A stretch of 64,000 nucleotides of DNA, from assembly GCA_028554755.1 (NCBI GenBank), contig JAPTOF010000011.1, positions 3,128,501-3,192,500 on the forward strand, read 5' to 3'. The notes beneath the pieces were generated by a model. The model saw nothing but the letters and a program-made list of their open reading frames with translations, was not told the DNA's origin and did no database searches. Of this stretch, positions 21,786-33,236 are shown in pieces. Numbering within the stretch: the stretch's first letter is position 1; every line of letters begins with the position of its first letter. Source of the DNA: Cordia subcordata (Eukaryota; Streptophyta; Magnoliopsida; Boraginales; Cordiaceae). Position numbers and translations under genes: made by a program.

Positions 21786-23811
21786 TGAAATGTTATTTCG
21801 GAGCACAAGCCTAAATAGCCTGCAAGTGCACGGGTCTGTGCAAGTACGGGGTCAAATCCACGGGGAGGCCTAACGTGTGAGGTGTCCTAAGCTAAGTGCG
21901 TCTTAAAAGTTACTTGTTGGGTTTCTAAACTGCGATCTTTTTTATGTTTTTAGGATTGGGGGAGCTTGGAAAGATAAATCTAAACTAGGAATAAGGAAAT
22001 AAAAGGTGTATATGTGTCAAATAGAGGAATCAAGTGATCTAAGGTAATCAAACACGTGGAAATGGGGACTATGGTGATTACATCTTGTAAATAGGTGATT
22101 ACTACGCTTTGTTAGGGTTGCTTGATGGATTGTACTTGGTTGCTCTCATTTAGTCTCCTAATTAACATTCTAATTACACCCTAAGCCTCAGTGCAAATTC
22201 GTTCTTAGGTGTCGACCCCTAGAGCCACGGCATATGGTCTTTATGACCTAGGGCCATAGGGCTAACCAGTTAAGATTCTAGGTGACTTAGATCGATCTAA
22301 CCCTAGCATCTAAACTGTTGGCTGGATTTAAAGCTAAGACCTAGTCCCTTTAAGGTCGACTAACCTACCCTGAAACCCATTAGTTGGATTTAAAGCTAAG
22401 GAAGAATTGACCTAGGCTAGCCAATAGTTATGCACCATCGATCACCATCACAATAGCAGGTATTAACGTGTAAGCGCAAAGCAAACACATCTAGGGCATG
22501 GTGTTCGAGAATATTGTAGAGTATTCTACTAATAATCACATAGACATACTTAGATTACACCAATTTAAGCAATAGCACCCGACATGTAAGCAATAAAAGC
22601 TATTTATGCTATTAAGTATGCTAACACACACATAGACATGTATATAGTGATACCCACTTCATGTAATCACCACACAATCACATAGACATGCTAGCATAAT
22701 GATTTAGAGATGGTTAATATCATAATAAACTTCAATATACATATGCAACATCATTGAGGCATTTCTACAAACACATAGACATGAATGTAGATTTGCCAAT
22801 CAAAACCTTAAGTACAAAGCATATATATATAAATCTGTCAGGTACCCATTACAAAAGAGTAGTAATAAATCCATAAATACAAGAATAATTACCCCTACAT
22901 AGCTTTAATCATACATAACTAGATTTGGGATAAAAAGAGAGATACTTTTCTATCCAAATCCATGCTTTACAATCCATGAGCTATGCCCAAATCTTATGTT
23001 TGATCCTCCTAGAGGCTTGATTCCAAAGTGTTTTTTTGTTTAGAATAGTGTGTGAGATGGGTTTAGGTGGATTTAGGGTTTAGGGAAATGAGGGATAGAG
23101 TATGGGTTGAAAGATGAAGTGAAAGATATGTAAAATGAGCTCAAAATGGGCATAAATAGTCCATTCTGCTACAAAAGCTAATCGTCGAGTCTGTCTCCCA
23201 GCCCAAAATCAAGTTAGACCAACCAAAATAAGTTGAATTCTGGTTAGGGTTGGTCTTTGGGCCAGTCAGCCGGCCCTTAGTAGGGGTGCAACTGGCCTTC
23301 AGCAGTTTTTCTCATATCTTGCTCATTTTGGCTTCGATTCGCGCGCAATTTTTTTTTCTATAACCTTATATTGCTTTCAGGCACCGCCAAGGCCATTTTT
23401 CTTCATCTTTTCATCCCAATAAACATGTCCAAGCTTTGTCCATTCCCTTTATGGATGAAAGCTCTAAATTTCGGCTCCAATTGTGCTCAATTTTACCCAA
23501 TTGCTTCGTTCTTCTTCTAGGAGCTTCCAAATGGCTTTATTTTCATTTATTCTTTTCCAAAACACCATCGGCTTTGCTTGATCATCAAATCTTTATCCTT
23601 TTAGGCTCTGTGCATTGATCTAAATCACCTAAATCAAGCAATAACGTGCATTAGTGTATCATTTAAGTCTTAAGTTCAATTATGCACATATAAACCCTAA
23701 TAAGCACAAATATGACCTAAATGCTATCCTAATACAGCAAATGAAGTACAAAATATATCAAAATAAATATATACATGCAATGCAAAAGCATACACAAAAC
23801 CAACACATTAG
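21786..23811 (-). repeat. Right (5') LTR of the pol-less Athila-related element
   Basis: It is 2026 bp, starts TGAAATGTTATTTCGGAG and ends CAACACATTA. It is similar to 16053-18313 throughout, with scattered substitutions, and lacks the MITE. Confidence 0.85.
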
Positions 23812-24900
23812 GTTTTCCAGCACATATTCTTTAGTTCTCCGAAGAAACTTGTATATTTGCTTGACCGTTGTCCAGTGATCCAGTATGGGGTTTGACCAGT
23901 ATCTGCTGACCATGCCAACATCCTAATAGACATCTAACCTGGTACACATCATGGCATACATAAGGCTTCTAACTATTGAAGCATAAGGGGCCTTCTTCAT
24001 CTTCTCTATCTCCTCAAGTGTTTGAGGATATTGGTTCTAAGATAGAGTAGCTCCATGTCTAGAAAGGCAAAGACCTTTCTTAGAGTTTGCCATGTTGTTC
24101 CTTACCTATATCTTCTCTGGGTAGGAAGCTTGGGATAATGCAAACCTCATGTTCTTCAAGTCTCGTATGATCTTGATCTCAAGAACATAGCTTACTTCTC
24201 CTAGATCCTTCATGCAAAACTAAGAAGATAACCAAATCTTTGTGGATGATAGCATTTCCACATCATTCCCAATGAATAAGATGTCATCCATACACAAAAC
24301 TAGGAAAGCTTCAGCGTTTTCGTTGCACTTCTTGGTTCATCAATGTTTTGCTCAAAGCTGAAGGACTTAACTACATAATCAAACTTGATGTTCTATGCCC
24401 TAGATCTTGCTTAAGCCCATCAACGGACTTCTTAAGCTTGCACACCATATGTTCTTGGCTTGCTGTAATGTATCCTTTTGGTTGGGTCATAAAAATGGTC
24501 TCGTCAAGCTCTCCACAAAGAAAAGCCATCTTGACGTCCATTTGTGATATCTTGTAGTCATAATGATAAGCAATGGAAAGGAGTATCCTGATAGACTTAA
24601 GCATGGCTATTAGTGAAAAGGTTTCGTCGTAATCGATACCTTCTTTCTAGGTATAACCCTTGGCTACCAATATAGCAAAGGTTTCAACCTTTCTATCAGC
24701 TTCTCTCTTCCTCTTGTAGACCTATTTGCACCTCATGGGTTTTACCCCTGCAGGTGCTTCTACAAGCTCCCAGACACCATTATAGTACATAGACTCCAAC
24801 TCCGAATCCATTGCCTTGTGCTACTTGTTAGCATTTATATCGAAAACGGCTTCATCGTAACTAGTGGGATCCTTAATCTAATCCTCTTTGGAAGTCTCAA
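23812..24900 (-). pseudogene. copia-2 reverse transcriptase
   Basis: The frame 24371-24604 reads MLKSIRILLSIAYHYDYKIS, then MDVKMAFLCGELDETIFMTQ and CKLKKSVDGLKQ, all standard copia RT words. The active site near 24275-24300 reads LCMDDILF, so the first residue of the usual YVDD is Cys. The C-terminal part has SLMYAMMCTRLDV near 23950 and RRTKEYVLE at about 23825, where the nested element cuts it. Many stops are present. The rest of the domain is at 15529-16047. Confidence 0.85.
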
Positions 24901-24979
24901 AGTATTCCCCGTATTATCTATCAGGCTGTCTTAGATTCCTCCCACTATAATAAAGCTCTGATGTACTAGTAGTAACTAG

Positions 24980-26107
24980 CTACCTTTCTTTTTCCATATC
25001 AGCAGGTGCTTCTAGAGACCTATTAGCAATCTCCTTCAAAGTAACTCTAGATTCTGGCATTTTATGGATTACTATATCATCTTTTAAGTATTTAGCATGT
25101 ATGCTTATAAGCACCTTTTTCTCCTTGGGATTATAGAGAATCCCACCTTTGGTTCCCTTAGGATACCCAATGAAACAGCACAGTTCCAACCTAGGTTTCA
25201 ACTTTGCAGCAAAGCTACTCAATATATAAGCTAGCCATCCCCAAATGCGTATTTGACTTAAGCTGGGCTTACGCCCTGTCTGCATCTCCTGAGATGTTTG
25301 AGGCACTAACTTTAGTGGGACTAAGTTTAGAATAAATACCGTTGTTTCTAGGGCATACACCCAAAAGGATATAGGTAATGATACATAAGACACCATCAAC
25401 CTCACCATCTCTAAGAGGGTATGGTTTCTCTTTTCCGCCACACCATTCTGCTAGGAAGTGCCTGGTGTAGTCAACTACGCCATAATTCTTTGTTGTATGA
25501 GATAATCCCCGAATTCACCCGAGAGGTACTCGTCACCATGATCAGACTAAATGGCTTTGATTTCTTTATCTAATTTTTGCTGTACCTCAACCTTAAATTT
25601 CTTGAATTTCTCAAAGGATTCAGACTTATGTTGCATCAGATAAACATAACCATATCTGGAGTAATCATCAATAAACGTAATAAACTACTCATAACCTCCA
25701 TAAGCTGGTGCACTCAGAGGAGCACATACATTAGTATGCACTAGTTCCAATACCTCTTCGGCCCTCCGTCTACTAGAAGAGAACAACCTTTTGGTCATCT
25801 TCCCCTTAAGACAGGAAACACACTGAGATTGATCCTCAAGATCCAATGAGCTAAAAGACCTATCCTCGACTAACCACTGAATGCGTTTTTTACTAATATG
25901 CCCCAAACGTAAACGCCAAAAATAAGTATCATTGATTTCAAGAACCTTCCTTTTAAGGGACTCTACTATTTCAGTTTTATGTGTTGCAGCATAAGTAGGG
26001 TATAAATAAAACAAGCCATTATGTAATCTACCAGAACGTATGAAATTCCCATCTTTATTGATATCAACATCAGAATGGAAACATATTGAAAAACCATTCA
26101 TTAACAA
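24980..26107 (-). pseudogene. copia-2 integrase
   Basis: The pre-integrase part (25685-26107) has WRLRLGHISKKRIQWLVEDR and CVSCLKGKMTKRLFS, giving the HHCC zinc-binding residues. The C-terminal part (24980-25441) has AEKRNHTLLEMVRLMVSYVS, with the catalytic Glu, and LCCFIGYPKGTKGG. The core between them (25442-25684) shows the DYSRYGYV and SDHGDEYLSGEFG-like words in broken frames, with a changed residue (DHG for DRG). It is inactive. Confidence 0.85.
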
Positions 26108-27215
26108 CTAAGAAATGAAAACTAGGTTTTTATGAATGTCTAGAATATAATAAACATTGTTCAAAACTAAAACCTTACAACAAGAAAATGATAACGAACT
26201 TGACCGACTGCAACAGCCCAAACTTTCACTCCTATGCCGACTGTAAGAGCGAACTACCTTTTACTCAGCTCTCGTATGACCTGAAACCTATGCAAAGAAT
26301 TGTAAACATGATTAGTGGCTCCTGAATCTACAATCCAAGAATTATTAAAATCCACCACTAAAGTGGTTTTTGCACAGAGCAAGAGGGATGTACCTTCCTG
26401 CCCAGTGGCACGATACTTGAGACAGTCTTTCTTCTAGTGGCCCTTCTCACCACACTTGAAGCACTTCCCTTTGAACTTCCCAACGCCTGCTCCCTGCTTT
26501 GGCCCAAAAGTCCTCTTCTTCTTTATGGTGTTGCTTCCCCTTTATCTTGTGTTTCTTCTTCTCTTTTAGGTGATGCCCAAAAATGGAAGCTTGAGAGACA
26601 TATGCATGACTTGAAGGCCTCATGGTAGCCTCTGTTGCCTACAGCTCTTTCATCAACTTCGTTAGATTCATGTTCAACTTGCCTATGTCATAGTTGAGCT
26701 TAAATTGATTGAATGATTAGGGAAGGGTCTCTAAAATCATATCCACCTACAACTGCTCATCAATGTTTGCACCTAGGATCTTGGTAGTACTAGGGCACTC
26801 CATCATCTTGAACACATGTTCTCTAGTAGGTGCATCTTCTACCATTCTAGTGGTTATAAGCTCTCTCTCATAGCAGTTTACCTAGTAGGCCTACTTTGGT
26901 CAGCAAACATAAGAGACAATGAAGCCATGATCTCTCTAGCAATTGCCATGTTTTGATGCTTGTTCTGCAGAACATTCGACATAGAGGCCAACATATAGCA
27001 CTTGGCTATACTATTAGCCTTCTGCTATTTCTGCTTAGCGTTGCACATGGCATTAGAAGAGTTTGCCTATACAATAGGGCAAGGATAGTGAGGACATACT
27101 TGTACTCTTCAGCGGTGAGTACTATGTCCAAATTTCTTTTCAATCCACAAAATTCGGATCGGTAAGCTTATGCTCTCTTGGAATTATAGCTAGTAGACTG
27201 AAAAAATTCATACTG
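26108..27215 (-). pseudogene. copia-2 gag and protease
   Basis: On the minus strand DSGATNHVYNSLHRFQ lies near 26300-26345 (aspartic protease motif). CFKCGEKGH-like words appear near 26440-26470 (zinc knuckle, with breaks), and gag N-terminal words match copia-1 (EEYKYVL near 27100, NFVD-like near 27140). Only short pieces are open. Apparent plus-strand frames 26437-26628 and 26953-27165 are antisense shadows. Confidence 0.75.
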
Positions 27216-27386
27216 GATATCGAATAATAGATCGCAATTAATAATTGAGCAACATAAACTGAACACGTGTGTAATATGTATGTAACAGACTAAAAACAAC
27301 ATATATCCCACTTTGTACATCATTTTCCATTTTGTAGTTTAACCTTTAAACTACAACGATGTAATAGTGTCTCAACCCTATCATAT

Positions 27387-27784
27387 GAACTCCATTAATA
27401 GGATGGCCGAACAATGAATAGTTGAGTTAGGCGTAGCCTATTTGGATAACGTTTATCTAGATAGATACTATCTAATAAAATCTAATCACTGCTTGTATAA
27501 CCTTTCAAATCACCCAAGGCCCTCCACTGATGGGGTGGCCGAACCCATGATTCAAGTTAAGTATAACTTACCACCTCCGCAGTGTCTCATTCCCAGTCAT
27601 GTATCTAGACTTGAGCCCTCTGATAGGGTAGTGAGTCTCATCTCCATGCCGTGAGACAATCTATGATGATGAACTCTATCGATGGGATGACCGAACATCA
27701 TTAATGTCTTTAAAAATTTACACGTTAAGTCTACTTCGTCAAAACTAGGTACTTGTGACACTCTCTGATAGGGAGGTCAATGCC
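27387..27784 (-). repeat. Five spaced repeats in the copia-2 leader
   Basis: The plus-strand words are GAACTCCATTAATAGGATGG (27387), CCCTCCACTGATGGGGTGG (27520), CCCTCTGATAGGGTAGTGAG (27616), GAACTCTATCGATGGGATGA (27671) and CACTCTCTGATAGGGAGGTC (27758). Order, spacing and type correspond one to one with the set in copia-1 at 11244-11640. Confidence 0.75.
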
Positions 27785-28938
27785 ACTTACCTTTGACATG
27801 AACTGGATGTGGAAGGCCATGAGGTTTTCCATTCTCCTCTCCTACTCAATATTTTAACTTTAGGGGTTTTTCTTTATCCTTTATTTCTCTTGGTATTTCG
27901 TTTTAGATTTTAATATCCTTAGGAATCACTGCATTCCACCTTTTGTTTCTAAAACACATTTAATAGCATGAACGGATTGGACCTATTTCTAGATTAGAAT
28001 CCATAGGTATGCATGCTTTAAGTTATCTTGATAAGTCCATCAATTAATTTATGTAGAAAAAACAAGTAAATTTCCAATTACATGCATTGCTTCTTTAGGA
28101 TCTCTAATTACCAAAATAATTAGCCTAAGCAATCTCGAGGGACTTATCAAACTCAAACCAAAAATAAGATCCAAGGGTTAGCCAATTTTAAACCCTATTT
28201 AGGTGGACATGTTGCTATGTGATAGATTGCAATAACCATACATAGAATGAAACATGTATATAAATATTGAAAAATAAATATCCATAGCAAAATTAAATAG
28301 TCCCTAATCAATGGCTCCCAGTAATAATGCCTTAGGCTTGAAAGCCAAAGCCATCGGTCTTGCCAAAACATCAACCTATAGCAAAACTGCCCCTGCCGGT
28401 TGCCCCTGGTAAGCCTGCTAGTCTACCAATTAGCGTCGATCGGCCTATCCAGAGAATCAATAGTCATTGCCAGTCGAGCAAAGCCGAGAAACCAACCCTC
28501 TCCAAAAAGCTCTAGTTTTTGCTAGTCGACTCCTGAATGCCTAGCCGGTTGATTGGCTCATCTAGAATGTCTTGAATAACATACACAACAGCGATTTCAG
28601 CTCTGAATCAATACATTACAAGGAATTACATAGAAAATCAACCTATACAAGCTTTATCTATGACAAGAAACATAAATGTTGGCCAAAAAATATAACCCAT
28701 TTTGCCATTTCTATGCTTTTCTCAAATTGAAGCTACAATAGCTTTCTATGCAAGAAAATAAATCTATACATTCAAACCATCGATTAGGACCGATATAACA
28801 CACAAGCTTCAACCATAAAAGTTAGCCCATAACATATTCACCATAGAATCACACAAGTCTTGCCACCCACAAGACTATTTCACCTCAAGAAAATTATTAT
28901 CATTTTCTTAGCTTAAAATATGTGTAAATAGAGCCTAT
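27785..28938 (-). other. copia-2 5' leader, remainder
   Basis: This is non-coding. The part at 28375-28560 contains GTCGATCGGCCTATCCAGAG and several GTCGA/CCGGTTG words that resemble the GTCGACC cluster of the Athila-type LTRs (for example GTCGACCGGCCACTCTAGAG at 35273). Confidence 0.55.
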
Positions 28939-28950
28939 GCTCTGATACCA
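28939..28950 (-). other. Primer-binding site, tRNA-Met type
   Basis: The complement of GCTCTGATACCA is TGGTATCAGAGC, the usual initiator tRNA-Met primer site of plant copia elements. It lies two bases from the right LTR. Confidence 0.9.
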
Positions 28951-28952
28951 AT

Positions 28953-30703
28953 TGTTAAGATCAAGATTGCTAAACAATAGTTTATAGATCATCATGCTTT
29001 TAAAAAATATCAGAGAACACATTTATATGGTGACGGAACAAGCAATAAAAAGCTATTTGCACACATAAGCACAACATTATTAAACACATAAGCAAGAAGA
29101 TAAAGTGATATACCTTCAAGAAGCTGAAGATCCAAGTGTGTGGTCTCTTTTCTTTGTGTAAACTTCACAAAAATAGCCTCCCAATCAGCCTTTTTCACTA
29201 TTATCACCTTTTCAAAGATAAGATGACTGGTGCTATGTAGTGGGCACGCACCTAGGAGAGCTATAATTAAAGAATTATGGAGTCGTGTGTGTTCTTGGTA
29301 TACTAGGTGAAAATTCCCGGATACCTTTATGAAAGAGGCAAAGAGACTCAAAGGGTGTATTATTGTTAGCTCACGATTTATAGTGTATAATAACCCTAAT
29401 TAGATAAGTTTCTAGAAACAATTAAGTTTCCAACTATACCCTTTCTAGAAATGGAATATGTCTTATGGATAAGATATCTAAGATATTCCTTTCTCTCTCC
29501 TACTCCACAATATCTAACTCTTTGGGACCCACTTGTCCTATTGAGATGCCTTTAAATTTAATAAGGACAAACTTGGATAAACTTCCTTTTTCCTTCTTTA
29601 TTAAATTTATATCTCAATAAAGCATCCACATAATTAGACGATCTCAATTAATTATATCCATTGGAAATATGACTAGTAAAGGGACCAAAAGATATAATTG
29701 CCTTGGCTTTCAAATGACCAAAATGCCCTTGCCACCACTTTGGTAACATGAAGGCCATTTTGACCTTGGCCTATTTCCACCATAAGACCAAAGTTGCACT
29801 CCAAGGATAATCACTAGCTAAGCAGAAACAAGTCACAACAAGTAACCAATTTCTTTGACTAACCAAGTGAAATGATCAAAATACCTCTCTTTGTCCACCC
29901 ATAGTCAAGGCCGGTCAAATGGTACCATTACTTTCAAGACTACATCTGGAATCTTGGAATCTCTAGACCAAAAAGTGATCCCCATCTGGTCATGGATCTC
30001 TTGATCTAGGGAGTGACCCATAAGGCAAATGACCAATATACCCCTGAAGGATAATATAACTAGATCTAGATTGATGATGATTAATAAGACAAATCCAAGG
30101 GGGCACATAGACTTTGCTGTTGCACATGCATGTCCTAATTGATTAGAGTACAACACCCAATGTACGAGGCAAACAATCTTATTATTCAAGACTTCTCCTT
30201 TTGGTACATCAAAGTGCTGCGCCCCAAATTCCCCATTTCATCCACACATGCTCAAGATTAAGAGCATCTGTCACTCAGAAGCAATGAGTGTGTTGTCTTC
30301 TATATATGATGGCACGGTTCTAGAAGACATACTCACAGTGGTCTTGTCCAATGCATGACACACGCACTAGATGCAAAGTCCAAAAAGACCTTCCAATGAG
30401 ATAAGTAGATCAACCCTATCTAAAGACTCACCCACTATAGCCTTATCCTAGTAGAGTGCCCAACACTACCATTCGGCTATAGACATCTTTATGATATATC
30501 CAAAAATTAGACTTGGACCTACTATGCATCTAGCCTCATTGTGTACTCGAGTCATTAGACAATATCATTAGACCTTTACACAACGTATCACACACATATA
30601 CTAGAGATAATATGTGTGAGAAGTGCTCATAAATATAAACAATAATCAAATGTATAATCTAATATCCATGTACAAGTGGTCTTTAAGGCATACAATCCCA
30701 ACA
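28953..30703 (-). repeat. Right (5') LTR of copia-2
   Basis: It is 1751 bp, starts TGTTAAGATCAAGATTGC and ends CAATCCCAACA, followed by the GATTA duplication at 30704-30708. It is paired with 13815-15528. Confidence 0.9.
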
Positions 30704-31830
30704 GATTATGCCCCTTGACCCAAAGCGGGTTATGCCAAAGAATAGAATCACCTTTCTTCCTAATATGTTCCCAAGTATGCTTGAAGGAAAAATCACCATT
30801 TGGATAAAGAGTCCAAGCAAAAGTATCCAATGCATTTTCATCAAGTACAATGCTAGGGATATTCACATGAAGTAATTGAATTGGCCAACTCCATGTACCA
30901 TTATTGAAAATAGTACTAACCTTTGCATTAAAAGGAGGGCTCAGGAAGTTAGAGCTCCAACAATGTGCAAGAATTCCATTCTAATGCCAATGGTTAAGCC
31001 AAAATAAAGTGTTATTGCCATTACCCAAAATATGTTTGATATGATGTCTAGCAAGCGCACGATTGGAAATAGCTTTTAAGGACCTAACTTGCATCTCATG
31101 CACACAGCAAAGTCCAAATAAAGCCATTCTTGATATAAATCACCTAGATCCATTGACTCCAAAGAGAATCCCGAAGTGCATATGTTCTCCAAAATGTTTT
31201 CAACAAGAAAGTGAAGTTTATTTTATCAAGTTTCCTAACTCCAAGGCCACTTCCTTGAAAGGCAAACAAATATCCTTCCAATCTTTAATTCAATTGTTGC
31301 CAAAACTCCTTTAGGAAGAAGGATAGCACTTGCGCAAAAAGCATAAATTTGAGTGAGCATAGACTGAATGAGGAGAAGTCTATCCATAAAAGAAAGCCAA
31401 TTGTTTGTCTATTTTTCAAGTTTGTTGTTGATCTTCTCTAAAAATGGTAAGTAATCTGATTTTCTAAGTTTTCTTGTGACAAAAGGGATGCCTAAGTAAC
31501 GAATACAAATTTCACTTCATTAAAGCCCACTTTCTCAAGTGCAAGCTTTTTCTTTATATGGTACTCCAAAATAGATATCAATCTTAGAATTGTTGATTTT
31601 CAGTCCTGAGTATGTGGAGAATTCATCAAGTGCGTCCATGATGCAATCAATAGATTCCATGTAGATGAAGAGATCATAGGCCAAGCAAAGATGATTAAGC
31701 TTCAAAGAGGTGCATTTAGGATAGAAATTGAAATCCAAATTAGTGCCAAGCTTGTTAAGCATACAGATGATCCCCTTGCCTAATGCCATTTGAACCCCCT
31801 TCTTAATCTTCTCCACTATAATTAAGCTCC
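30704..31830 (-). pseudogene. LINE (L1-type) ORF2, RT end, right of copia-2
   Basis: The minus-strand frame 31535-31816 has CTSLKLNHLCLAYDLFIYME and LDEFSTYSGLKINNSKIDIY. This is the RT region with the L1 FADD-type active site, here changed to AYDL, followed by the Ser-Gly-Leu-x-Ile-Asn-x-x-Lys-Ser block. Near the copia junction 30627-30866 gives FAWTLYPNGDFSFKHTWEHI and HNPLWVKG, the zinc-binding region of LINE ORF2. These continue at 13221-13814. Many stops lie between, and the part upstream of RT is missing. Confidence 0.8.
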
Positions 31831-31989
31831 TATGTCTTGGGTGTCAACGTACTTTGAGTGAGTAAACAAAATCATTATGAAAATCAACTAAAATTGAAGG
31901 CTAATATAGCTTGCTATGTGTTTTTGGTGTGCTTTATGCATTTTTGTGCACAAGTTACCCAAAAAATGTGAAGAGGTCAACAGGTCTTG

Positions 31990-31993
<4 letters not shown>

Positions 31994-32029
<36 letters not shown>
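31994..32029. repeat. (AT)n microsatellite
   Basis: About 17 AT units in a row. Confidence 0.95.
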
Positions 32030-32030
<1 letters not shown>

Positions 32031-33010
32031 GTGACATGCCTATTTAGAAATGGTTTCTAGGATTATTACTTGTTGCCAATAATACCCTCCTTTTTTTTTC
32101 TATAATTGAATATTCCTAAGGATGAGAGTAATCCTGATATCCATCTCCTAACACACCAAAATTGGCCCATACAAACTAAGATGCCTAAAATTTAGATTAG
32201 GAAAATTTGGCTTCAAGAAACATTTTCCTAATTCCTAACTTAAATATTAGTTGAGCAATCTCATATAAAATTTGCTTGCCTCAACAAGTTAACACCCAAT
32301 AGGAATATGACTAGTGAAAGGACTAAAAGGTATAATCACCCTTGGCTCCCAAAATGACCAAAATACCCTTGCCACTACTTTGGCACCATTAAGGCCACTT
32401 TGACTTTTAGACTATTCTACCAAAAGACTGAAGCTATACTTTAAGATAATTACTGACATCACAAAAGCTTGTCACTCTAAAGTGACATTTATCTTTGACC
32501 TACCAAGTCAGATGATCAAAATGCCCCTCTACATATACCTATTTTGAGGTTGGTTATTTCATTTGAACCAATCACATCTAAGACTACATCTCAATCTTAG
32601 AATCTCTAGTCCAATGGAATAATTATCCATTGGTTATGGTTTCTTTGATCTAGGGAGTGACCTAGAAGCCAAATGACTAATATACCTCGAAGCATTATAT
32701 CACTATATATAAATTTAAATGATCATGTGAACAAATCTAAGGGGGCACATGGATTCTACTGTTGCATATGCATGTCTAAACAAATTAGAACACAACATCT
32801 AATTCATGGGTAAAAGACATTCTCACATTAAGATCTCTCCCATAATGCATCAAAGTGGTGCACCCCAACTTCGTTAGTGCATCCATACATACTCAAGGTT
32901 AAAACAATTGATGACTCAGTAGTAGTGAGGACATTGTCTTCCATCTATGATAGTACATTTCCTAAAAGGCATACTCACGGTGATCTTGAACTTATTGTGT
33001 ATCTAGTCTC

Positions 33011-33114
33011 ACTATGCACCCAAGTCGTTGGTTTATATCAGTGGACATTCATACATGCAGAGACTATGCACCCAAGTCATTGGTTTATATCACTGGACAT
33101 TCATACATGCTTAG
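33011..33114. repeat. 52-bp tandem duplication in the copia-3 LTR
   Basis: ACTATGCACCCAAGTCGTTG at 33011 recurs at 33063 as ACTATGCACCCAAGTCATTG. Both are followed by the same run ending CATACATGC, with few differences. Confidence 0.85.
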
Positions 33115-33236
33115 TACATACATAGAAGAGGATATAATGTGTAAACTCAATCATATCAATAATATTATAAGTGTAACGTGTCTAGTATCTAGTAAATAAT
33201 ATTCATAAGTGATGTTTAGGTCATAAAATGCCAGCA

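Larger units (their letters stand above)
16053..23811 (-). mobile_element. Athila-related LTR element without pol, nested in copia-2
   Basis: Direct repeats 16053-18313 and 21786-23811 start TGATACG/TGAAATG and end CATCA/CATTA. Without the MITE in the left copy they are about 2023 and 2026 bp. Next to the right LTR lies TCCCCGGCAATAGCGCCA, a tRNA-Asp 3' end with two mismatches, so the element is in minus orientation. The purine tract adjoins the left LTR. The 3.47-kb interior (18314-21785) has no protease, RT or integrase. It has a decayed frame with a CCHC zinc knuckle near the primer-site end and a 1.4-kb non-coding part near the 3' end that is shared with pol-bearing Athila copies in this window. 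It is probably mobilised by them. Confidence 0.85.
13815..30703 (-). mobile_element. Ty1/copia retrotransposon copia-2 with nested insertions
   Basis: Both LTRs begin TGTTA and end CCCAACA, and the element is flanked by a perfect GATTA duplication (13810-13814 and 30704-30708). Within it, in minus orientation from the right, come the tRNA-Met type primer site, a long leader, gag, protease, integrase and RT. RNase H is split, with its end left of a nested Athila-related element (16053-23811). The copia part itself is about 9.1 kb. All coding parts carry stops, and the RT active site is changed to CMDD, so it is inactive. It inserted into a LINE copy. Confidence 0.93.
31831..33236 (-). repeat. 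Left (3') LTR of copia-3, start uncertain
   Basis: From about 32290 the sequence follows the copia-2 LTR (for example GGAATATGACTAGTGAAAGG and GACCAAAATACCCTTGCCAC). It ends CCAGCA at 33236, followed by CTCTCACTTGGACTAAAG, the position of the purine tract. The start is not clear because 31831-32290 is changed by a TA microsatellite. A 52-bp tandem duplication lies at 33011-33114. Confidence 0.6.

Noticed and set aside
31063..31314. Plus-strand frame as a gene
   Set aside because: It is antisense to the LINE ORF2 remnant.
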